Position numbers and translations under genes: made by a program
Notes under the pieces: model-generated
Seen by the model: only the letters and a program-made list of their open reading frames with translations
Told to the model about the DNA's origin: nothing
The model's database searches: none
Source of the DNA: an uncultured Planctomycetota bacterium
GTDB lineage: Bacteria > Planctomycetota > Planctomycetia > Pirellulales > Thermoguttaceae
Direction: 5' to 3'
DNA: 41,332 nucleotides
NCBI GenBank assembly: GCA_902786505.1
Contig: CADACS010000055.1
Coordinates: forward strand, 1 to 41,332
In this document: one piece after another, positions 25,488-33,987 of the stretch
Position numbering within the stretch: the stretch's first letter is position 1
Layout of the letters: each line of letters starts with the position of its first letter

Positions 25488-25957
25488 CGTCGGAAGACAA
25501 GTCGGCGCCGCGGCCGGGCGCGGTCGCGATTCTGCCGCGGCCCCCGTTCGATTGGCGCGGGACCGGACCGATCGACTTTACGCGTATGCAGACGCTCGTT
25601 ATCCGCCGCTCGCAGTTCGTCGCGGCGCCGGGCGCGCTGTGCTTTCCCGGCGGCGGAATCGAGCCGGGCGAAACGGCGGCGCAGGCGGCGCGGCGGGAAT
25701 TCCGCGAGGAAGTCGGGCTCGACGTCGCCGTAACGCGGCTCCTTGCCGAGAATCGGACGCCGTCCGGCGCGCCTCTCTATTGGTTCGCGGCGCGCGCGCT
25801 TTCGGACGATCCGAATCCGCGGGTAACCGTCCAGCCTGCCGAAGTTGCGGAATATCAGTGGCGAACCCTCGTCGAACTGCTCGACGATCCCGACTTCTTA
25901 CCGAATAATCACGAGATCGTGCGCGGAATCGTCGAAGGGAGGATCGCGCTCCGATAG
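25484..25957 (+). CDS. Nudix hydrolase
   Basis: A 157-residue Nudix-family pyrophosphohydrolase that cleaves a nucleoside diphosphate linked to another group. The Nudix box is complete: GGIEPGETAAQAARREFREE followed by VGLDV, with the REFREE metal-binding glutamates. The upstream part (LVIRRSQFVAAPGALCFPGG) fits the fold. The substrate cannot be told from sequence; small house-cleaning Nudix enzymes are of this size. The start overlaps the VanZ-like gene by four bases. It is followed by a GC hairpin. Confidence 0.93.
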   Translation: MTSEDKSAPRPGAVAILPRPPFDWRGTGPIDFTRMQTLVIRRSQFVAAPGALCFPGGGIEPGETAAQAARREFREEVGLDVAVTRLLAENRTPSGAPLYWFAARALSDDPNPRVTVQPAEVAEYQWRTLVELLDDPDFLPNNHEIVRGIVEGRIALR

Positions 25958-25964
25958 CGCGGGG

Positions 25965-25985
25965 GGGGGCGCTCTTCGCCCCCTT
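25965..25985 (+). terminator. Possible weak terminator after the Nudix gene
   Basis: GGGGGCG-CTCTT-CGCCCCC, a perfect 7-bp stem, with only two T after it. It begins inside a run of nine G (25961-25969). Confidence 0.4.
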
Positions 25986-26070
25986 ATGACGGTTGTAACG
26001 GGTATTTTTGATTTAATTGTTTGAATTTGCCTGTCCGCTATTCTTTTTCTATATTTTTTATTCTTTTTGG

Positions 26071-26099
26071 TTGTTAAATTGGGCTAATTGTGGTAGAAT
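26071..26099 (+). promoter_or_regulatory. Strong predicted promoter of the metalloprotease, with AT-rich upstream tract
   Basis: TTGTTA (26071-26076), 17-base spacer and TAGAAT (26094-26099), preceded by TGG at the extended -10 position. The 60 bases upstream are T-rich (26005-26070), like an UP element. The predicted leader to the ATG at 26230 is about 125 bases with no obvious structure. Confidence 0.65.
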
Positions 26100-26229
26100 G
26101 AGGAAAATGCGCGCGGTTTTTTTTGAACTCCGTTACGGAGATTTCCGCCGCGGTCATTGGATTCAAACGCGCCCCACGCGCGATAGAACATACGCTAATT
26201 TGAGCCCAGAAGAACGAAAGGTAATTTCG

Positions 26230-29200
26230 ATGAAGCGGCATTTATTACTCTCCGCCCTATTTCTCGTAGGCGGTTTTTGCGGCGTCTCGTACGCGGACGA
26301 ACCGCAGGCGACTCCGGTTCCGGACGCCGGCGAAGTCCAAGTCGAGGAAAGCGCGGTTTCCGCCGAGCAGTTAGTTTCCGCTCCGGCGCAGCCTCCCGAG
26401 TTCTCCGCGGTCGTTCCCGACGCGGAACGCATCGGCGGCCCGATCCCGACCTACCGCATGAAAGACTCCCTCTACTGGGAAATCACGCCCGCCCAGATGG
26501 ACGGCGATTATATCGTTATCATGTCGGTCGCGCGCGGTATCGGCACCTCCGATATCTACGGCGGTCAGTCGCTCGACTACGGCGACGACATGATCTGGCG
26601 CTTTAAGAAGGTCGGCGACCGCATTCAGATCGTCCGCCGGAACTACCGCTACCGCTCGAACAGCGGTCCGGACGCCGAAGCGCTGCGCGTCGCGTTTACC
26701 GACAGCGTTATCTTCAGCCTCCCGATCGTCGCGCGCGGCTCTCAGGGCGGCGACGTCGTCGACGTTACGAGCCTGTTCATGAGCGATCAGCTCTGCCGTC
26801 TGGGCATGTCCTTCGCTCGCGACCGTTCGAGCTGGGAAAAAGTTAAGGCCATGAAAGACAACCTCGAACTGGAAGTCGCCGCGACCTACGCGGGCGGCAA
26901 CGGTTCGACCGAAACCGTGCTCGACACGCGCGGCATCGGCGTCAATATTCACTATTCGATCAGCCGCATGAAGGACACCGGCTATCAGCCGCGTTACGCG
27001 GACGAACGCGTCGGCTACTTCATGACCGCGATCCGCGACATCAGCAAGATTTCCGCGGACGACAATTTCATTCGCTATATCAACCGCTGGAACCTCCAGA
27101 AACTCGAACCGAATGCGGAAAAGTCGCTTCCTAAGAAGCCGATCGTTTTCTGGCTCGACAAGGCGACCCCTTATCAGTACCGCAAGACGCTCCGCGACGG
27201 TATTCTCCAATGGAACCAGGCGTTCGAAAAGGCCGGGTTCTATAACGCAGTTGAAGTTCGTCAGCAGGAAGACAACGACGATTGGGATCCCGAAGACGTC
27301 AATTACAATACGATCCGCTGGAGCGCCACGCAGACCGGTTTCTCGATCGGCCCTAGCCGCGTCAATCCGAAGACGGGCGAAATTCTCGACGCGGACGTCG
27401 TTCTGACGGTCGGCTTCCTGAACAGCTGGACGCGCAGCTTCGAGCTCTACACGTCCGATCAGCTCGTCGATAAATTCGGGCCCGTCAACCGCGAAAACGC
27501 GCTCAAGGCGCTCGAACGCAACAACGACGCCGGAATCCGCCGCAACTCCGACTTCGCCGATATGGAACTCTACTATTCGCAGCAGTTCGGTCTTGCCGAA
27601 ACGTTCTTTGACGTCATGTCGATGAGCGACGCGTTCCTGACCGACGCGCAGGACGAACCGCAAGAGGACGAAGCGAAGAAGGCGGAAGAAGAAGCGGCCG
27701 CTAAGAAGGCCGAAGAAGAAGCTGCCGCCGCGAAGAAAGCGGAAGAAGAAGCCGCGAAAGCGCGCGAAGAAGCTCTTAAAGCGGAAGTCGACGCCGCGCG
27801 TTCGACCGCCGATAAAGCCTCGCAGGCCGCCGCCGACGCTCAGAAAGCCGCCGACGCCGCGAAAGCCGCCGCCGACGAAGCGAAGGCCGCGGACGCCGCG
27901 AACGCCGAAGAGCTCAATAAGAAAGCCGCGGACGCCAAGAGCGCCGCCGACGCCGCTTACTCCGTCGCGACGGAAACCGCTAAGAAACTCGACGAACTCC
28001 GCGCTGCGGTCGACGCGCTCAAAGCCGCCGAAGCCGAACGCAAAGCCGCCGCCGAAAAAGCGGAAGCCGAAGCGAAGCAGAAGGCCGAGGAACAGGCTAA
28101 GAAAGAAGCCGAAGCGAAAGCCAAGAGCGACGCCGAAAAGGCTAAGGAAGAGAACAAGAAGCGTCTCGAAAACGAAAAGAAAAAGGTCTTCGAGCAAGGT
28201 CTTCGCCAGCTCGTCGTTCACGAAGTCGGGCACACGCTCGGTCTTCGCCACTCGTTCAAGCAGAGCTGCCTGCATTCGCTTGACGAAATCAACGACACGA
28301 GCAAGTGGAACGAATACGGATTCGTCGGATCCGTTATGGAATACACGCCGATCAACATTATGCCCAAGGGCATGAAGCAGGGCGACTACTATTCCTACCG
28401 TCTCGGCCAGTACGACGAATGGGTCATCGAATACGGCTACAAAGTCTTCCCGGGCAAAACGACGGAAACGGAACTTCCCGAACTCAAGAAGATCGCCGCG
28501 AAACAGTCGAAGCCGGAATTCAATTACGCCACCGACGAAGACTGCTACGGCAGCACGGTCGATCCGTACGTCAATATTTGGGACTTGGGCAGCAGCCCGC
28601 TCGAATACGCTAAGGTCCGCGTCGCGCTCGTCGATCAGCTCATGCCCGGCCTCAACGACCAGATCGTTAAGGACGGCGAAAGCTACCGCAAGCTGCAGAC
28701 CCGCTTCAATATGCTCAACTCCTGGAAGGCCGGCGCGATGACCTTTGCCGCCAACTACATCGGCGGCATCAAAGTCAACCGCGACTACAAGGGCGACGAA
28801 GGCGACCGCAAACCGTTCGAAGTCGTGCCCGCGAAGGATCAGCGCGAAGCGATGAAGTTCATTACGGAGAACGTCTTCAGTAAGGACAGCTACAAGGTCC
28901 CGAACCAGCTCTTCAACTACCTCGCTCCGAACCGCTGGCGGCATTGGGGCATGAGCGTTCCGAGCCGTTACGATTCCGACGTTCACGCGACGATTCTCGG
29001 CTGGCAGCGCAGCGTCCTCAACGAGCTGACGTCGACGATTAAGCTCAGCCACATGGCCGACGCGGAACTCCGCGTTCCGGAAGGAGAAGACGTCTTCACG
29101 AGCGCCGAAATGTTCACGACGCTCTCCGACGCGATCTTCCAGGAAGTCTTTGACGCCGCGAAAGAGCTCGACGAAAAGAAGGACGGAAAAGTCGCCGTTT

Positions 29201-29550
29201 CGATCAGCACGCAGCGCCGCAACTTGCAGCGCGCGTACGTCGACGACCTCTTCTTTGAGATCGGGAACGAATTCAGCTCCGCGGGTCTCGCGGACGTCGC
29301 CGCGTTCTCGCGTTCGGAACTTCGCCGTATCCAGAAAGCGATTAAGAAGGTTCTCGAATCCTCCGATTCCGTTTCCTTCACGAACGCCAACGGCCGCGGG
29401 GTCGACGCGTACGGCCGCTCGCATCTGGAAACGCTCGACGAAGCGATTACCCGCGCGCTCACCGCGGTTCAGACGGTCGGCGGTTCCGGCGGCTCCGGCG
29501 GCGGAATCTCGATTCTGCTCGGCCAGCCCGAATCGGAAGAGAGCAAATGA
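26230..29550 (+). CDS. Secreted zinc metalloprotease (DUF5117/DUF4953 type) with coiled-coil insertion
   Basis: A 1106-residue exported protease. The start at 26230 gives signal peptide MKRHLLLSALFLVGGFCGVSYA, with GAAAGG about 9 bases upstream; the open frame upstream of it is not credible. The N-terminal half resembles the DUF5117-type region (YWEITPAQMDGDYIVIMSVA, GIGVNIHYSISRMKD). The metzincin site HEVGHTLGLRH supplies H664, E665, H668 and H674, with a Met-turn-like SVMEYTP downstream. Residues ~475-653 are an Ala/Glu/Lys/Asp coiled coil that separates the N-terminal region from the active site. The C-terminal region is helical and ends in a Gly/Ser-rich stretch. Codons are strongly biased to C-ending forms compared with neighbours. 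The gene stands alone between a strong promoter and a terminator. Confidence 0.92.
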   Translation: MKRHLLLSALFLVGGFCGVSYADEPQATPVPDAGEVQVEESAVSAEQLVSAPAQPPEFSAVVPDAERIGGPIPTYRMKDSLYWEITPAQMDGDYIVIMSVARGIGTSDIYGGQSLDYGDDMIWRFKKVGDRIQIVRRNYRYRSNSGPDAEALRVAFTDSVIFSLPIVARGSQGGDVVDVTSLFMSDQLCRLGMSFARDRSSWEKVKAMKDNLELEVAATYAGGNGSTETVLDTRGIGVNIHYSISRMKDTGYQPRYADERVGYFMTAIRDISKISADDNFIRYINRWNLQKLEPNAEKSLPKKPIVFWLDKATPYQYRKTLRDGILQWNQAFEKAGFYNAVEVRQQEDNDDWDPEDVNYNTIRWSATQTGFSIGPSRVNPKTGEILDADVVLTVGFLNSWTRSFELYTSDQLVDKFGPVNRENALKALERNNDAGIRRNSDFADMELYYSQQFGLAETFFDVMSMSDAFLTDAQDEPQEDEAKKAEEEAAAKKAEEEAAAAKKAEEEAAKAREEALKAEVDAARSTADKASQAAADAQKAADAAKAAADEAKAADAANAEELNKKAADAKSAADAAYSVATETAKKLDELRAAVDALKAAEAERKAAAEKAEAEAKQKAEEQAKKEAEAKAKSDAEKAKEENKKRLENEKKKVFEQGLRQLVVHEVGHTLGLRHSFKQSCLHSLDEINDTSKWNEYGFVGSVMEYTPINIMPKGMKQGDYYSYRLGQYDEWVIEYGYKVFPGKTTETELPELKKIAAKQSKPEFNYATDEDCYGSTVDPYVNIWDLGSSPLEYAKVRVALVDQLMPGLNDQIVKDGESYRKLQTRFNMLNSWKAGAMTFAANYIGGIKVNRDYKGDEGDRKPFEVVPAKDQREAMKFITENVFSKDSYKVPNQLFNYLAPNRWRHWGMSVPSRYDSDVHATILGWQRSVLNELTSTIKLSHMADAELRVPEGEDVFTSAEMFTTLSDAIFQEVFDAAKELDEKKDGKVAVSISTQRRNLQRAYVDDLFFEIGNEFSSAGLADVAAFSRSELRRIQKAIKKVLESSDSVSFTNANGRGVDAYGRSHLETLDEAITRALTAVQTVGGSGGSGGGISILLGQPESEESK
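27655..28190 (+). repeat. Low-complexity Ala/Glu/Lys coiled-coil coding stretch
   Basis: Reiterated AEEEAAAKKAEEEA-like and AADAQKAADAAKAA-like segments, about 178 codons inside the metalloprotease. Heptad-like spacing of Ala with charged residues predicts a long helical coil. The DNA is built from repeated GCGAAGAAGGCGGAAGAA-type units. Confidence 0.85.
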
Positions 29551-29586
29551 CGCGAAGAATTCGCTCTTAGTCTGACTTAAACGCGA

Positions 29587-29616
29587 GGCGTCCTGTTTCG
29601 GCAGGGCGCCTTTTTT
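29587..29616 (+). terminator. Rho-independent terminator of the metalloprotease
   Basis: Nine-bp stem GGCGTCCTG/CAGGGCGCC with one G-T pair, a six-base loop and six T. Confidence 0.92.
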
Positions 29617-29621
29617 ACGCC

Positions 29622-29666
29622 GAAAAAAAAGACGCCTCCGGAGATTTTCCAGTCTCAGGAGGCGCC
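29622..29666 (-). terminator. Terminator of the isochorismatase operon (minus strand)
   Basis: Arms CGCCTCC-G-GAGA and TCTC-A-GGAGGCG around an 8-base loop, one mismatch. The minus-strand tail has eight T (complement of 29623-29630). Placed back to back with the preceding plus-strand terminator. Confidence 0.85.
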
Positions 29667-29690
29667 TTTATCTTTTGGAAACGCACGCTG

Positions 29691-30242
29691 TTACGCGCGT
29701 TCTTTTGCGAGTTTGCTAATCTCTTTGAATTGCGGGGAGCCGGCCGCGCGCATGATTTCAAAGAGGACCGATTCGGCCGTCGTCGGTATGACGCCCGCCT
29801 GTGTCATGCGCTTAACGGCGACGTCGCAGTCGAACGGATCGCGCGACGACAGGCAGTCGCACACAAGGTAGACGCGCTTGCCGAGTTCGAGCAGATCGAG
29901 CGCCGTTTGCTGCACGCAGATATGCCCCTCGATTCCCGCGAGCAGAACGTTTGGCCGCGAATCGGCGACGAACCGATCGCGGACCGCGTTCGCGTCGAGA
30001 CAGCTGAACGACGTTTTGTCAAAGACTTCCGCGTAGGGCGCGGCGGCGCGGATTTCCTCGAGCGTGTCGCCGAGTCCTTTCGGATACTGGCGCGTGTGCA
30101 CGATCGGAATCCGATAGACCGCCAGTCCGGCGAGCAGAAATTTCGAACGTTCGACCAGCCTCGGTATTTCCGCCATCGCCGGAACGAGTTTCTCCTGCAA
30201 ATCGACGGCAAGCGCGAGCGTATTGTTCCAATCTAATCTCAT
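29691..30242 (-). CDS. Isochorismatase-family cysteine hydrolase
   Basis: A 183-residue cytosolic hydrolase of the isochorismatase/nicotinamidase-like superfamily. The start at 30242 gives MRLDWNNTLALAVDLQEKL with AGAGG upstream; longer readings of the frame run into the preceding gene. The catalytic triad can be placed as Asp in AVDLQEKL (residue 14), Lys in FDKTSFSC, and the nucleophilic Cys in GIEGHICVQQ, whose preceding residues form the usual cis-peptide turn. By family it would hydrolyse an amide or vinyl ether; the substrate is unknown. It follows the lipoprotein gene by 19 bases and is probably co-transcribed with it. Confidence 0.9.
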   Translation of the reverse strand: MRLDWNNTLALAVDLQEKLVPAMAEIPRLVERSKFLLAGLAVYRIPIVHTRQYPKGLGDTLEEIRAAAPYAEVFDKTSFSCLDANAVRDRFVADSRPNVLLAGIEGHICVQQTALDLLELGKRVYLVCDCLSSRDPFDCDVAVKRMTQAGVIPTTAESVLFEIMRAAGSPQFKEISKLAKERA

Positions 30243-30261
30243 GAGGCGCCTCTTGCCGCGT

Positions 30262-31155
30262 TCACTTGACAATGCCGGTGGCGTCTTCGATTCTGGGCGC
30301 GCGCGTGAGGAGCGATTTTTCTTTCGGAGCCGTCGACGTTTCGCCGCGTTCGTAGGCGAGATAGGCGAGCCACGCTTCGCCGTCGAGCCCGTAACGTTTG
30401 CCCGTGATTTTGCCGAGCGCGTCGCACGACGCCGTTTCCAGCGCGCCGTCGTCGAGCTTCTCGCCCGTGAGCCCGTACTCGAGCGCGGGGAACAGTTCGG
30501 ACGAATCTTCCGGCTTGAAATGCGCGAGCGCGTGCAGAATTTCAACGCGCACGTCCTTTCGGCGCGAATTGTCCGCTTCCGAGCCCGCCTCCATGGAGTA
30601 GGGGAGCTCGCGATAGCGGCCCGAAAGGAGCGAGACCGCAAGTTCGCGTTCGCGTTTATTGTCCTTGGCGGCGTCCCCTTCCGTGCAGTAGAGCGCGAGC
30701 GCGCGGCACGCCGACAGATTCAAGTTCATATCGTCGTCTTCGAGCCCTTCGTGGAAGATCTTTTCCGCCGCCGGGTTGGAATAGTTCGTCGAGATGCGCC
30801 CGATCGCTTCGAGGGCGGCGCGCCGCATGTGCGGACTGCGCGACGTTTCATATTCTTTCGAGAGCTGGACGAGCAGAATATTCTTTTCTTCGACGGGCGC
30901 TTTTTTCCCTTTCTCCCCCTTTTCGACAATCTGGTTCAGGCGTTCGTGCGGATTCGTAAAGCCGGGCAGTTTGTCGCTGCGCCAGCCCGCGCCGGGGAGG
31001 TAAATGAGAACGGGATTGTCCGTATAAAAGACGGGAGACGTGCAGCCCGGTAAGAAGCAGGTCAGGGCCAATCCGGCGAATATTGCGCGCGCGGCCGACC
31101 CGAGGAAGAGCCGACGCAAAACGTCACATTTCGAATTGGATGCAGTACGATTCAT
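30262..31155 (-). CDS. Lipoprotein with HEAT-like repeats
   Basis: A 297-residue predicted lipoprotein. The ATG at 31155 is preferred to a TTG nine codons upstream. The signal peptide ends in the lipobox LPGC (LALTCFLPGCTSP), so the mature protein would be lipid-anchored at the envelope. The rest is helical and HEAT-like: HMRRAALEAIGRIS, LNLSACRALALYC, VRVEILHALAHF, ETASCDALGKITG. Such repeats make protein-binding scaffolds. It is the first gene of a two-gene operon with the isochorismatase. A specific partner cannot be named. Confidence 0.82.
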   Translation of the reverse strand: MNRTASNSKCDVLRRLFLGSAARAIFAGLALTCFLPGCTSPVFYTDNPVLIYLPGAGWRSDKLPGFTNPHERLNQIVEKGEKGKKAPVEEKNILLVQLSKEYETSRSPHMRRAALEAIGRISTNYSNPAAEKIFHEGLEDDDMNLNLSACRALALYCTEGDAAKDNKRERELAVSLLSGRYRELPYSMEAGSEADNSRRKDVRVEILHALAHFKPEDSSELFPALEYGLTGEKLDDGALETASCDALGKITGKRYGLDGEAWLAYLAYERGETSTAPKEKSLLTRAPRIEDATGIVK

Positions 31156-31330
31156 AACGCCGTCCGACAAATCTGTTGACAAGCGTCCCGCGCCGCGCCG
31201 TCACACGGCCGCGCGATCACGCGAACAAAAATATTCCCGGAGATACTAACTTTTTTTCCAGAGAGCGACAAGAGAAGTTTGGTAAAATTTAACGGCCGCG
31301 GGTTTGTCGGGGCAGAGGACCGTCGGGGAC

Positions 31331-31363
31331 AAAAAAAGACCGCCTCTCGTTTGAGGGGCGGTC
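31331..31363 (-). terminator. Terminator of rpsU
   Basis: An 11-bp stem (31338-31348 with 31353-31363, one G-T pair), GTTT loop, and seven T on the minus strand after the stem. Confidence 0.92.
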
Positions 31364-31422
31364 TCGATACGCGTCTTTCGGCCGGAGCGCAGATTTAACG
31401 CGCCGCGGTCCGATTCGCGGAA

Positions 31423-31620
31423 TCAGCGTTGGGCCATTTTCGAAGCGCGGAAAGCGCGGCGTTCGGCGCGAAGGCGAGCCCGGCGTTTCGTTTCGCTCGG
31501 CTTCTCATAGGTTTCACGACGGCGCATTTCCTTTTTGATACCGCTGCGTTCGACGAGTTTGCGGAAACGGCGAACGGCGTCTTGAATCGACTCTTTATCA
31601 CGCAGAGTAAGTTTGACCAC
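31423..31620 (-). CDS. rpsU: 30S ribosomal protein bS21
   Basis: A 65-residue basic ribosomal protein ([39 protein letters not shown]), matching bS21 in length and sequence. It binds the small subunit near the anti-Shine-Dalgarno region and helps initiate translation. The start is GTG, with a full GGAGG seven bases upstream. It is monocistronic, ending at a strong terminator about 60 bases downstream. A TATAAA-like -10 lies about 140 bases upstream. Confidence 0.96.
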   Translation of the reverse strand: MVKLTLRDKESIQDAVRRFRKLVERSGIKKEMRRRETYEKPSETKRRARLRAERRAFRASKMAQR

Positions 31621-31758
31621 GACTGATCCTCCAAAAAAACGTTTAAAATCAGCGGAACGAAACGACGAATCAAGCGCCGAGATCGCGTCGCGACGCGCCG
31701 ACGGCTGCCCGCCCTGCGCTTAACGCGCTTTGACCCTGTTCTGTTCGGCCGATCTTTC

Positions 31759-31764
31759 TTTATA
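31759..31764 (-). promoter_or_regulatory. Possible -10 box of rpsU
   Basis: Minus-strand TATAAA at 31764-31759. No good -35 is seen at 16-18 bases. The surrounding 293-base gap (31621-31913) has no coding frame I believe; a second TATAAA-like site lies near 31853-31858. Confidence 0.3.
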
Positions 31765-31913
31765 TTGCGGTTTCCCACGCGGAACCCGCGGTAAATCTGT
31801 TGACGCGATTCGCGGCGCCGCTCCGGCGCCCCCGAATCAAGTGAAACGTTATTTTATAACCGAATCCGCTTCCGTCTAGGGGCGCCGCGTTATTTTTTGC
31901 CAATTTTGCCGCC

Positions 31914-33854
31914 CTAGGGGCGCACGTCGAACTCCGCCTGCCCGATGTGCTCCGCCTCGAGCCGGAGGAGGAGCCAGAAGGTATAGGCGTCGACGAATTC
32001 GACTCTGCTTCCGCGCGCTTCGTCTTTTTTAACGCGCTCGAACATATCTTTGAGCTGGCTCGGCGACCACAGGATCGTTCTGTAGACGTTGAACTGCGGG
32101 CCGCGGTCGAGCCGCACGTCGCCGAGAATAATCCCCGCGCCGTGTTCCGGGTTCGCGAGATCAAAATTCATGGCGCGATAGGGCGTCTTGCCCCCGTTCG
32201 GATTCGGCACGACGCCCATCTTGCCCCCCTGATGCGTCGTTATGCCGTCGGGCGCGTACGCCGCGAGCCGTTCGAGAACGGCGCGGTCGGACGGGCGCGC
32301 GTCCCCGTCGATAACGAATCCGATTCCGGACAGGTCCCAGCGCCGGAAATACTTTTTGCAGTGTTCGACCCAGACGTCGAGCCCGTCCGGAAGACCGGAG
32401 AATCGGCGCGGTTCCGTAAAGGCCGTCGGATTGACGTAGCCGGCCCCGGAATCGCCCGAAACGAAGAAGTCGTTCGGCGTCTTTGCGCGCCGGAAGTAGT
32501 CGAAGCCGGGCGCGAATCGGTCGGCCAGATTCGGATTGAACGCCCAGCTTATGGGAATCTCGCCGCGCGCGGCGTCGTGCCAGAACGCCGGCATGGACTG
32601 ATAGACCCACGCGGCGGAATCGTAGTCGCCCGAATAGATCGCGACGAACGTTTTGTCGGCGACCGAGCCGTCCTTATTGAGAAACCCTTTCGCCTTCATG
32701 TCGGCGACGGTCGGCTTCTTCTGCGGATAGCGTTTCTCGAGCGGAAAATGCTGAAAGAAGGACGCGTTGGCCATAGCTCCGCACCCGAGCGCGTCCGCGT
32801 CGAGATACGCGTTGTAATTCGAGAGGATTTCCGCGTGCCGCCATTCGGTGGGAACGCCCGGATGCGAACCGCCGGCGTTTCCGTGGTCGGTGTATTTCGT
32901 ATCCCACGGGGTAAATCCCGAGACGCGGATGATTTTCCGGCCCTTCGTCGCGTCGTATGCGGCGCGCATGACGGCGTTGAAGGCGCGGAAATCCGTACCG
33001 AGCGCCTGATTCGGATCGTCGTTGGGCGTTTCGTCGTCCCACGGGGAGAGATCGAAGAAGAACCCTTTTCTCGAGACGGCGAAATCGCGGTTCGTGAGGC
33101 AGTGATTCTGCGTGGCGCCGATCGGACGCCCGATCCAGTACGCGTCGATATAGTACGCGCCTTCGCACGGATTCGACTTGCCCGTCTTGAGGTACTTTTC
33201 GATCATCCAGTAGTACGGATCCGCTTTTATCGAGCCGGTCGACTCGAGATCCGTGCCGGGGATCTTGCCTTTGCCGACGAACATGGGCGAGCCGTCTTCG
33301 TTGATAAGTCTCTTGACGACGGGCAGTTTCGGTCCGCCGGCGACAATGCGGCCGCAGAGCGAATTTTCGTCGGGATCGTAGCGAACGGGGAGCAGATTCT
33401 CCGCGCCCGCGACCGTGAGCGCCACGTTGACCGTCGCGGGCACGCGTTCGTCGTAGAGAACGACGCCGCGATAGGAATCGGAAAAGACGCCGAGCAGCTC
33501 TTCGAGCGACTGAACGCCGCGCCGCTCCCGATCCTGCAGCCAGCCTTTGCGGGGCGGATCGCACGGGAGCTCTTGGGAGAACAGGTCGAGCCAGAATTGA
33601 TCGGTATTATGCCCAAATCCATGCACGAACAGGACGTACAGCCGCGCGGAATCGCGGTTCGCGAGCCCCTGCAGCGCGGAAACGAGGAGCGTTTCGTCCC
33701 AGACGCGGCGCGTCTCCGCGGGATTGGCGCGGTCGAACTCGCGCAAACTTGACATGTCGTAGACGTAAAACGGTTCGGGCTCTTCCGCGCGAAGAGGGAA
33801 AACGAACGCGAGAACGGCCAGCAGCGCGGCGAATAACGGGAATTGCGGTTTCAT
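31914..33854 (-). CDS. Secreted GxGYxYP-domain protein, putative glycosidase
   Basis: A 646-residue secreted protein with signal peptide MKPQFPLFAALLAVLAFVFPLRA. The block SGDSGAGYVNPTAF corresponds to the motif that names the GxGYxYP family of putative carbohydrate-active enzymes. Here the motif reads GAGYVNP rather than GxGYxYP. Upstream, RRVWDETLLVSALQGLANRD and RLYVLFVHGFG match the family's N-terminal region, which recalls a TIM-barrel-type fold. The substrate is unknown. It follows the WbsX-like gene by 133 bases, with a terminator-like hairpin between, so it may be read by partial read-through. Confidence 0.78.
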   Translation of the reverse strand: MKPQFPLFAALLAVLAFVFPLRAEEPEPFYVYDMSSLREFDRANPAETRRVWDETLLVSALQGLANRDSARLYVLFVHGFGHNTDQFWLDLFSQELPCDPPRKGWLQDRERRGVQSLEELLGVFSDSYRGVVLYDERVPATVNVALTVAGAENLLPVRYDPDENSLCGRIVAGGPKLPVVKRLINEDGSPMFVGKGKIPGTDLESTGSIKADPYYWMIEKYLKTGKSNPCEGAYYIDAYWIGRPIGATQNHCLTNRDFAVSRKGFFFDLSPWDDETPNDDPNQALGTDFRAFNAVMRAAYDATKGRKIIRVSGFTPWDTKYTDHGNAGGSHPGVPTEWRHAEILSNYNAYLDADALGCGAMANASFFQHFPLEKRYPQKKPTVADMKAKGFLNKDGSVADKTFVAIYSGDYDSAAWVYQSMPAFWHDAARGEIPISWAFNPNLADRFAPGFDYFRRAKTPNDFFVSGDSGAGYVNPTAFTEPRRFSGLPDGLDVWVEHCKKYFRRWDLSGIGFVIDGDARPSDRAVLERLAAYAPDGITTHQGGKMGVVPNPNGGKTPYRAMNFDLANPEHGAGIILGDVRLDRGPQFNVYRTILWSPSQLKDMFERVKKDEARGSRVEFVDAYTFWLLLRLEAEHIGQAEFDVRP

Positions 33855-33880
33855 AGCGGTTGCGGGTAGGTCAAGAGACA

Positions 33881-33907
33881 GAAAACGCGCCGGAACGCGC
33901 CGGCGCG
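33881..33907 (-). terminator. Terminator-like hairpin between the WbsX-like and GxGYxYP genes
   Basis: CGCGCCGG/CCGGCGCG (8 bp, six-base loop), with TTTTCTGTCT on the minus strand after it. A second 10-bp hairpin, ACGCGGAACG/CGTTCCGCGT, lies just before it on the minus strand (near 33925-33956). Confidence 0.65.
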
Positions 33908-33987
33908 AAAAAACGGCGGCGGAACGCGGAACGCGCGCGCGGCGAACGTTCCGCGTTTGACCGCGACAGAAGAGCTAACCTGAGCGC

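Noticed and set aside
25961..25969. A run of nine G after the Nudix gene as a phase-variation tract
   Set aside because: It lies after the stop codon in a terminator-like stem and 100 bases before the next promoter, so length changes would not switch a gene.
26371..29424. A 1017-codon open frame on the minus strand, antisense to the metalloprotease
   Set aside because: It mirrors the codon bias of the plus-strand gene; its translation is low-complexity Val/Arg/Phe-rich and has no signal or domain. It is a shadow.
31876..31922. Direct repeat CTAGGGGCGC at 31876 and 31913 near the end of the GxGYxYP gene
   Set aside because: Only ten bases, one copy overlaps the stop codon; chance is a sufficient explanation in GC-rich DNA.
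31947..33752. A 601-codon plus-strand frame opposite the GxGYxYP gene
   Set aside because: Arg/Val/Glu-rich with no recognisable fold, while the minus-strand gene has a signal peptide and a family motif.
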